Shown in pieces: positions 7,686-12,270 of a stretch of 12,270 nucleotides of DNA; within the stretch, counting starts at the first letter, position 1, and every line of letters begins with the position of its first letter. This DNA is from JAWLCQ01 sp041687095. Lineage in GTDB: Bacteria > Planctomycetota > Phycisphaerae > SM23-33. Position numbers and translations under genes: made by a program. A model generated the notes under the pieces. The model had not been told where the DNA came from, did no database searches, and saw only the letters and a program-made list of their open reading frames with translations. The stretch lies in the NCBI GenBank assembly GCA_041687095.1, contig JAWLCQ010000151.1, positions 1 to 12,270 on the forward strand, written 5' to 3'.

Positions 7686-10130
7686 ATGCGCGTAGACAGG
7701 AAACAGTGGCTGATCGTGTGCTTGACGCTGTTGGCGGTGACGGCCATGACCGTGGCCGCCGGGCAGGGCCAGGACAAGGACAAGGCGAAAAGCCAGGACA
7801 AGCAGGCCCAGGGCCAGTGGCAGGACCAGCAGCAGTACGGGTCCGAGGATTGGGAGGACGACGACCAGCTCCTCGACCAGGACCAGCAGCAGTACGAGTC
7901 CGAAGACTGGGACGATGCCCCGTACCAGCAACGGGACCGCTTCGGACAGCAGGACCAGTACCAGCAGGATCGCTACGGGCAGCAGGGCCGTATGCAACAG
8001 CAGGGCCGCATGCAGCAGCAGGACCGGTATCAGCAGCAGGACCAGCAGTGGCAGTCCGAGGATGCGTGGGAGCAGGATGGCTTCCAGCAGCAGGGCCGCT
8101 ACGGGCAGCAGGACCAGTACCAGCAGCGCCAGCAGGATCAGTACCAGCAGGGCCAGCAGGGCCGCATGCAGCAGCAGGGCCAGCCGCGCGGGCAGCAGCC
8201 GCAGTCCGTGCAGGTGCAGGGCACCATCCGCCGCCTGCAGTCCATCCGCACCAAGGCGGGGACGCAGCACCAGATCGCCATCGTCCAGTCGCAGGACGGG
8301 CGGACGCAGTGGGTGGACCTGGGGCCCGAGGAGGACCTGCAGCAGTTGGACCTGCAGACCGGGGACCGCCTGCAGGCGTCGGGGTACGAGCTGTTCCAGC
8401 CCGGCCGCCCGGTGGCGGTGATCGCCACGGACCTGCGAGTCAACAACCAGCAGCACAAGCTCGACTGGTTCGGGTCCAAGCAGCAGCTCGCGCAGCGGAT
8501 CCAGCGCACGCAGCAGCGGATGCAGTCCGGCCAGGCCCGGCAGATCAACCTCAGCGGGACCGTGCAGTCGACGCGGAACATCCAGTTCCGCAACCGCGAG
8601 CACCTCATCGCCTCGATCCAGGACTCGCAGGGCCGCACCAGCTGGGTGGACCTGGGACCGTCCCAGAACCTCCAGCAGCTGGACCTGCAGCAGGGCGACC
8701 GCATCTCGGTCCAGGGCTTCGAGCTGTTCGAGCCCGGCCGCCCCGTCGCCGTCGTCGCCACCAACCTCACCGCCAACAACCAGCGGTTCCAGATCAACCG
8801 GGACATCGCCCAGCGGATGCAGCAGCGGCGGCAGATGCAGGACCAGCGGCAGACGCGGGACCAGCAGTGGCAGCAGGACCCGCAGCGGCAGCAGGATCAA
8901 CAGTGGGGTTCCGAGGACACCTGGGACCAGCAGGGCCAGTCCCAACAGCGGGACCAGTACCAGCAGCGGGACCGCATGGGGGCGCAGGATCAGCAGCAGG
9001 CGCAGGGCCGGCAGATCAACCTCAGCGGGACCGTCCAGCGGACCCGCACGATCCAGGTCAGCGGCCGCCAGCACCTCATCGCCTCGATCCAGGACTCGCA
9101 GGGGCGCACCAGTTGGGTGGATCTGGGCAACCCGCAGGACCTCCAGCAGCTTGACCTGCAGCAGGGCGACCGCATCTCGGTGCAGGGCTTCGAGCTGTTC
9201 GAGCCCGGCCGCCCCGTCGCCGTCGTCGCCACCAACCTCTCCGCCAACAACCAGCGGTTCCAGATCAACCGCGACATCGCCCAGCGGATGCAGCAGCGCC
9301 GGCAGGGCCAGGCCCAGCGGGTGAACGTCAGCGGGACGGTGCAGTCGACGCGGACGATCCAGTTCCGCAACCGCGAGCACCTCATCGCCTCGATCCAGGA
9401 CTCGCAGGGCCGCACCACCTGGGTGGATCTCGGCCCGCAGCAGAACCTCCAGCAGGTGGACCTGCAGCAGGGCGACCGCATCTCGGTGCAGGGCTTTGAG
9501 CTGTTCGAGCCCGGCCGTCCCGTCGCCGTCGTCGCCACCGACCTCTCCGCCAACAACCAGCAGTTCCGCATCAACCGCGACATCGCCCAGCGGATGCAGC
9601 AGCGGCAGCAGATGCAGGGCCAGCAGCGGATGCAGGATCAGCAGTGGCAGCAGGACCAGCAGTGGGGTTCCGAGGACGCCTGGGACCAGCAGGGCCAGCA
9701 GCAGGATCAGCAGTGGGGTTCCGAAGACGCCTGGGACCAGGATCAGTACCAGCAGCAGGACCAGTTCCAGCAGCGGGGCCAGCAGGACCAGTGGCAGCGG
9801 GACCAGTACCAGCAGCAGCAGCAGGATCAGCAGGGCCGGCAGCAGCGGATGCAGCAGGACCGCTTGGACGGCACGATCCGGGCGACGCAGGTCATGGACA
9901 TCAGCGGCCAGGAGCACATCTTCGTGAGGCTCCAGACGCAGGACGGGCGGTCGCAGTGGGTGGACCTGGGGACCCCGCAGGACATCGGCCAGGTGAGCCT
10001 GCAGACGGGCGACCGGATCCAGGTCCTCGGGCGCCGCCGGCAGTTGGGCAACCAGACGGTGCTGTCCGCGACGCAGTTCTACGCCAACGACCAGCTCCAC
10101 AACGTGACCGACACGTACGGGCAGGAGTAG
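7686..10130 (+). CDS. Secreted Gln-rich protein with five OB-fold-like repeats and SED-W linker motifs
   Basis: An 814-residue protein. Residues 1-25 are a signal peptide (MRVDRK, hydrophobic core, VAA cleavage site). The mature chain has no cysteine. Linkers are very rich in Q with D, R, G, M, Y and W. Embedded in them are six acidic-aromatic motifs [YW]-x-SED-x(0,1)-W at residues 51, 70, 122, 407, 660 and 677. Five domains of about 86 residues begin near 175, 287, 444, 546 and 727. The core pattern is SGTV...R.HLIASIQ, GR..WVDLG, L.L..GD.I.V.G, GRPVAVVAT, which looks like a five-stranded OB-type barrel; this fold is inference. Domains 2-4 are followed by the helix-like RDIAQRMQQRRQ. I do not recognise a named family, and no catalytic site is visible. 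A periplasmic or extracellular binding or matrix-scaffold role is plausible. It stands alone: its plus-strand neighbour ends 737 nt upstream, and RNase D is convergent downstream. Confidence 0.85.
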   Translation: MRVDRKQWLIVCLTLLAVTAMTVAAGQGQDKDKAKSQDKQAQGQWQDQQQYGSEDWEDDDQLLDQDQQQYESEDWDDAPYQQRDRFGQQDQYQQDRYGQQGRMQQQGRMQQQDRYQQQDQQWQSEDAWEQDGFQQQGRYGQQDQYQQRQQDQYQQGQQGRMQQQGQPRGQQPQSVQVQGTIRRLQSIRTKAGTQHQIAIVQSQDGRTQWVDLGPEEDLQQLDLQTGDRLQASGYELFQPGRPVAVIATDLRVNNQQHKLDWFGSKQQLAQRIQRTQQRMQSGQARQINLSGTVQSTRNIQFRNREHLIASIQDSQGRTSWVDLGPSQNLQQLDLQQGDRISVQGFELFEPGRPVAVVATNLTANNQRFQINRDIAQRMQQRRQMQDQRQTRDQQWQQDPQRQQDQQWGSEDTWDQQGQSQQRDQYQQRDRMGAQDQQQAQGRQINLSGTVQRTRTIQVSGRQHLIASIQDSQGRTSWVDLGNPQDLQQLDLQQGDRISVQGFELFEPGRPVAVVATNLSANNQRFQINRDIAQRMQQRRQGQAQRVNVSGTVQSTRTIQFRNREHLIASIQDSQGRTTWVDLGPQQNLQQVDLQQGDRISVQGFELFEPGRPVAVVATDLSANNQQFRINRDIAQRMQQRQQMQGQQRMQDQQWQQDQQWGSEDAWDQQGQQQDQQWGSEDAWDQDQYQQQDQFQQRGQQDQWQRDQYQQQQQDQQGRQQRMQQDRLDGTIRATQVMDISGQEHIFVRLQTQDGRSQWVDLGTPQDIGQVSLQTGDRIQVLGRRRQLGNQTVLSATQFYANDQLHNVTDTYGQE
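8208..8465 (+). repeat. OB-like domain repeat 1 of the Gln-rich protein
   Basis: Residues about 175-260. This is a divergent member: GTIRRLQSIRTKAGTQHQIA, WVDLGPEEDLQQLDLQTGDR, LFQPGRPVAVIATDL. It carries Thr-Lys-Ala-Gly where repeats 2-4 have FRNRE or VSGRQ. The core G, VDLG, GD and GRPVAV positions are kept. Confidence 0.7.
8544..8801 (+). repeat. OB-like domain repeat 2 of the Gln-rich protein (86 codons)
   Basis: Residues 287-372, from INLSGTVQST to FQINR. Nearly identical in DNA to repeats 3 and 4, notably over the segment encoding LIASIQDSQGRTSWVDLG and the one encoding GDRISVQGFELFEPGRPVAV. Same length as repeats 3 and 4 to the base. Confidence 0.85.
9015..9272 (+). repeat. OB-like domain repeat 3 of the Gln-rich protein (86 codons)
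   Basis: Residues 444-529. Differs from repeat 2 mainly in the first third (TIQVSGRQ for NIQFRNRE, and NPQD for PSQN). The 71-residue linker before it is Gln-rich and carries SED-W motif 4. Confidence 0.85.
9321..9578 (+). repeat. OB-like domain repeat 4 of the Gln-rich protein (86 codons)
   Basis: Residues 546-631. Separated from repeat 3 by only 16 residues. Its 5' third matches repeat 2 (FRNREHLIASIQ) rather than repeat 3, while the last two thirds match both, suggesting mosaic exchange among the repeats. Confidence 0.85.
9864..10127 (+). repeat. OB-like domain repeat 5, C-terminal and most divergent
   Basis: Residues about 727-814. Keeps the core LDGTIRATQVMDISGQEHIF, GRSQWVDLG, L.TGDRIQVLG, but replaces FEPGRPVAV with a basic RRRQLGNQTVLSA segment. 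It ends the protein with NVTDTYGQE; no membrane anchor or sorting signal follows. Confidence 0.7.
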
Positions 10131-10205
10131 CGTAGGGCGTCGGGGTGGGCATGGCGCTTCGGTGCAGCACACTTCGACCTCCACGCACTTGCGCCCAGCC
10201 GCAAC

Positions 10206-10241
10206 CCGCCGTGGCGGGGAGGACCCTCCCCGTCACGGCGG
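10206..10241. terminator. Strong 17-bp hairpin downstream of the Gln-rich gene
   Basis: CCGCCGTG-G-CGGGGAGG (10206-10222) pairs with CCTCCCCG-T-CACGGCGG (10225-10241): all Watson-Crick except one G-T (G-U in RNA) pair. It begins 76 nt after the stop of the Gln-rich gene, in convergent space. No T-tract follows on either strand, so it may stop or protect transcripts, or be part of the repeat cluster to its right. Confidence 0.5.
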
Positions 10242-10327
10242 TGCTCTGCGCGCCGCGGGCGGGGCGCGAAGGCGTGCCCCCAAGCGCCTCCGCCGAAGCG
10301 CCTGCGCCAGAGGTCTCCTGCCCCCCC

Positions 10328-10513
10328 ACCTCCTGCGCTGGGGGTCTCCTGACCCCCGGCGTCCCGGAGGGGCGAGGGACGCCTCCGCGCCAGCGCCGTG
10401 AGAGCGCCCCCTTCGCGGCGGCCGCCGCCGCGACCGAAGCGCCGCCATAACGCTGGCGCGGAAGCGCTCGTTGGCCTTCCAGGACGTTGGGGGTCAGGAG
10501 ACCCCCAACGCAC
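10328..10513. repeat. Intergenic repeat, copy A (about 186 bp)
   Basis: Direct repeat of 10555-10739, offset 227 bp and nearly identical over its first 135 bases, with a 1-bp indel near its end. It opens with hairpin GGGGGTC-TCCT-GACCCCC (10340-10357) and closes with hairpin GTTGGGGGTC-AGGA-GACCCCCAAC (10486-10509); the cores of the two are reverse complements, like terminal inverted repeats. Inside, TCCGCGCCAGCG (10384-10395) pairs with CGCTGGCGCGGA (10451-10462), enclosing a CGCGGCGG/CCGCCGCG stem. No transposase and no convincing coding frame. It resembles a non-autonomous REP/MITE-like element. Confidence 0.75.
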
Positions 10514-10522
10514 ACCTTCGAG

Positions 10523-10558
10523 GCGTCGCACGCGCTTGACGCGTCGCACGCGCTACCT
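10523..10558. repeat. Two 18-bp tandem repeats between copies A and B
   Basis: GCGTCGCACGCGCT is repeated at an 18-bp period (10523-10540 and 10541-10558). The tandem bridges the end of copy A and the start of copy B. Too few and too short for a CRISPR array. Confidence 0.6.
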
Positions 10559-10739
10559 CCTGCGACGGGGGTCTCCTGACCCCCGGCGTCCCGGAGGGGC
10601 GAGGGACGCCTCCGCGCCAGCGCCGTGAGAGCGATCCCTTCGCGGCGGCCGCCGCCGCGACCGAAGCGCCGCCATAACGCTATCGCGGAACCGTTCCGCT
10701 CGTTCCCGGACGTTGGGGGGCCGGAGACCCCCAACGCAC
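10555..10739. repeat. Intergenic repeat, copy B (about 185 bp)
   Basis: Same unit as copy A. Compared with A, GCGCC (10404-10408) is GCGAT (10631-10635), and its partner GGCGC (10455-10459) is ATCGC (10682-10686), so two base pairs change together. Its right-end hairpin is a variant (GTTGGGGG...CCCCCAAC with a GCC centre), and it has gained a GCGGAA-CCG-TTCCGC hairpin at 10685-10699. A degenerate fragment of the left hairpin, GGTCTCCTGCCCCCC, lies before copy A near 10313. Confidence 0.75.
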
Positions 10740-10767
10740 GCGCGCGGGACGTCGCTCGCGCTTGGGG

Positions 10768-10818
10768 CATTGCACGCGCGGAGACATTGCACGCGCGGAG
10801 GCACTGCACGGGCGGGGG
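10768..10818. repeat. Three 17-bp tandem repeats after copy B
   Basis: Units CATTGCACGCGCGGAGA, CATTGCACGCGCGGAGG and CACTGCACGGGCGGGGG follow each other directly. They share the GCACGCGC core with the 18-bp tandem after copy A, so the tandem tract looks like a variable-number tail of the repeat element. Confidence 0.65.
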
Positions 10819-10858
10819 ATCGTGTCCCGCGTGGGCGTGGGCGGGGGCGGGCGGGACG

Positions 10859-12061
10859 TCACCCCGTCTCGCCGTTCGCCGTGTCGGCCGGGGCCTCGTC
10901 GGGCCCGCCGGTGAGGACGCGGCGGACGAGGGGGGCGAGGAGGTTGGCCTGCCAGTGGAGGAGGCCGGTGTTGTCCTCGATCTCGGCGGCGGTGGTGGGT
11001 TCGAGGCGGGAGACGGTCTCCATGGCGGCGCGGGGGGCGAGGACGGGCGGGTCGATCCCGAGTTGCCCGGCGAGGGCGGCGACGGCGGCGCGGAGGGCGT
11101 CGAGGGCGGGCCCGGGCTGTTCGCGGCGGCCTTGCCCGCGGAGGCGGGGCGGGGGGCACTCGGAGGGTTTGAGGGCGGCCGCCCGGCGGAGGGCCTTCTG
11201 CAGCGAGGCCAGGCGGCGGGGGTGGAAGTTCCGCGGCAGGCGGGGGCCGTCCTCCAGGGGCGCGTCGGGATGCGTATCGGCCCAGAGGGCGAGTTCGACG
11301 AGCTTGTCGTTCCCGAGGACCTTGAAGGCCGGGCGGTCGAGGCGGCGGGCCTCGCGGTCCCGCCAGTACCACAGTTCGCGGACGAAGGCGGCCTGGCGGG
11401 CGGTGAGGTCGCCCACCCCGCGGATCCGCCATTCGCGGTCGGGGTCGGCGGGGCGGTCGATCTTGGTGGCGGCGACGAGGGCCTGGCAGGACTCCTTGAA
11501 CCACTCGATCCGCCCGAGGCGGTCGAGTTCGGCGAGGAGGCGGTCGGCGAGGGGTTCGAGGAAGCGGGTGTCGTCGATCGCATAGCGAAGCTGGTCGTCG
11601 GTGAGCGGGCGGTGGGACCAGTCGGACTTCTGGTGCGTCGCCCCCATGAGGACTCCGAACCGTTCCAGCAGCGACTCGAGCCCCACACGGTCATAGCCCA
11701 GCAGTTGCGAGGCGATCATCGTGTCGATGAGCGTGCCCTGGAAGTCGAACCCGGTGGACGCCCGGAGCATCCGCAGGTCGTAGTCGCCCCCGTGCAGGAC
11801 GAGCGTGTGGTGGGTGAGGGCATCGAGGAGCGGGGCGAGGTCGAGCCCGGCGAGGGGATCGATGAGGAAGTTGGTCCGCCCGGCGGTGATCTGCATGAGG
11901 CAGACCTTCTCGAAGTAGTGATGGAGGGAGTCCGCCTCGGTGTCGAGGGCGACGCGGGAGGCGGTGCGGACCGCGGACGCGACGCGGGCGAGGCCGTCGG
12001 GCGTATCGACCCAGACGAACTCGCTGGTGGCGGACGGCAGGATGGGGCGTTCAGTGCTCAA
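10859..12061 (-). CDS. rnd: Ribonuclease D (3'-5' exoribonuclease, DEDDy plus HRDC)
   Basis: RNase D trims 3' ends of tRNA precursors and other structured RNAs in the cytoplasm with two metal ions. In 400 residues (E. coli about 375): Exo I DTEADS (D40, E42), Exo II LHGGDYDLRML (D95), the family block DTMIASQLLGY, KSDWSHRPLTDDQL, and Exo III Y160-x3-D164 (YAIDDTRFL). An HRDC domain follows at about 208-285. All four acidic ligands and the tyrosine are present. I chose TTG at 12061 because a TATAAT promoter lies at 12113-12118, and the sequence before it in frame (GILYNARFRALPAGRS) reads like translated promoter DNA. GGAG lies 12 nt before the TTG, which is long. Alternatives are ATG at 12169 (GGAG 5 nt before it), 12148 or 12259. 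The gene is convergent with the Gln-rich gene and needs no partner nearby. Confidence 0.88.
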   Translation of the reverse strand: MSTERPILPSATSEFVWVDTPDGLARVASAVRTASRVALDTEADSLHHYFEKVCLMQITAGRTNFLIDPLAGLDLAPLLDALTHHTLVLHGGDYDLRMLRASTGFDFQGTLIDTMIASQLLGYDRVGLESLLERFGVLMGATHQKSDWSHRPLTDDQLRYAIDDTRFLEPLADRLLAELDRLGRIEWFKESCQALVAATKIDRPADPDREWRIRGVGDLTARQAAFVRELWYWRDREARRLDRPAFKVLGNDKLVELALWADTHPDAPLEDGPRLPRNFHPRRLASLQKALRRAAALKPSECPPPRLRGQGRREQPGPALDALRAAVAALAGQLGIDPPVLAPRAAMETVSRLEPTTAAEIEDNTGLLHWQANLLAPLVRRVLTGGPDEAPADTANGETG

Positions 12062-12112
12062 CGTCGTGGTGCTCTCCAGGGACCGTCCGGCGGGGAGGGC
12101 CCGAAAGCGGGC

Positions 12113-12141
12113 ATTATACAGTATCCCCGGCGGCGCGTCAC
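12113..12141 (-). promoter_or_regulatory. Predicted promoter of the RNase D gene
   Basis: A perfect -10 TATAAT (12113-12118, minus strand) stands 17 bp after GTGACG (12136-12141), a 4/6 match to TTGACA. The start would be near 12106, leaving a leader of about 45 nt. A GCCCG/CGGGC hairpin lies directly after the -10 (12099-12112). Confidence 0.6.
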
Positions 12142-12182
12142 GGGGCATGCGGGCCGATTGCCGGGCCATCGCATCTCCGTGG

Positions 12183-12225
12183 CACGGGCGTCTCGCCCGT
12201 GTGTCGCAGGGGCGTCTCGCCCCTG
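12183..12225. repeat. Two tandem GGGCG-TCT-CGCCC hairpins
   Basis: CACGGGCG-TCT-CGCCCGTG (12183-12201) and CAGGGGCG-TCT-CGCCCCTG (12207-12225) are perfect 8-bp stems with the same 3-nt loop, 5 bp apart. They differ at two paired positions with pairing kept. They sit upstream of the RNase D promoter. Similar short palindromes are scattered between genes in many PVC-group genomes (from memory). The remaining 45 bases to the window end show nothing I can name. Confidence 0.7.
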
Positions 12226-12270
12226 CTGAAAGGTGAGAACGGCCTCGTTGCGAGCCCAACCACCCCCAAC

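Noticed and set aside
7656..10184. 842-codon Leu-rich frame on the minus strand
   Set aside because: Mirror of the CAG-rich Gln codons (CTG on the other strand) of the real gene; the apparent hydrophobic stretches are not real membrane segments.
10145..10804. Several small Arg/Pro-rich frames in the convergent gap
   Set aside because: Both strands are open because of the GC-rich repeats; the similar peptides come from the duplicated non-coding element, not from coding selection.
10519..10818. CRISPR array
   Set aside because: The 17-18 bp units are directly adjacent without spacers, only two or three per tract, and no cas gene is present.
10625..12229. 534-codon plus-strand frame across the repeats and RNase D
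   Set aside because: Antisense to RNase D, whose catalytic motifs are all present on the other strand.
1..12270. tRNA, rRNA, integrase or transposase genes
   Set aside because: No cloverleaf, rRNA block or mobile-element enzyme motif was recognised on either strand.

Overview
The window is very GC-rich and carries a sulfatase, a huge secreted repeat protein, Gln-rich secreted repeats and many GC-rich interspersed palindromes. Together these point to a member of the Planctomycetes (or wider PVC group), probably a Phycisphaerae-like metagenome lineage. This is inference from gene content and style; there is no rRNA or other marker gene in the window.

Layout. (1) 1-3575, minus strand: the first about 1,190 codons of a giant secreted, Asn/Gly/Thr-rich, apparently cysteine-free beta-solenoid-like protein that runs off the left edge. 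It has a near-consensus sigma70-type promoter at 3883-3910 and a leader of about 300 nt. (2) 3911-4514: divergent, relatively AT-rich intergenic region. (3) 4515-6948, plus strand: a formylglycine-type sulfatase followed after 61 nt by an inosine-uridine-preferring-type nucleoside hydrolase, probably co-transcribed. (4) 6949-7685: long intergenic/leader region with a series of hairpins. (5) 7686-10130, plus strand: an 814-residue secreted Gln-rich protein with five OB-fold-like repeats (three of exactly 86 codons and nearly identical in DNA), joined by Q/D/R linkers with six acidic-aromatic 'SED-W' motifs. (6) 10131-10858: a convergent intergenic region filled with a strong hairpin, two about 185-bp direct repeats with compensatory base changes, and short tandem repeats. 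(7) 10859-12061, minus strand: a complete RNase D (DEDDy exonuclease plus HRDC) whose promoter argues for a TTG start. (8) 12062-12270: promoter and two tandem GGGCG-TCT-CGCCC hairpins.

The genes do not form one pathway. The sulfatase and nucleoside hydrolase may act together on a sulfated or nucleoside-like substrate. The two large secreted proteins probably belong to the cell surface or matrix. RNase D is housekeeping. The most novel items are the Gln-rich OB-repeat protein, the covarying intergenic repeat family, and the giant surface protein with its long leader.
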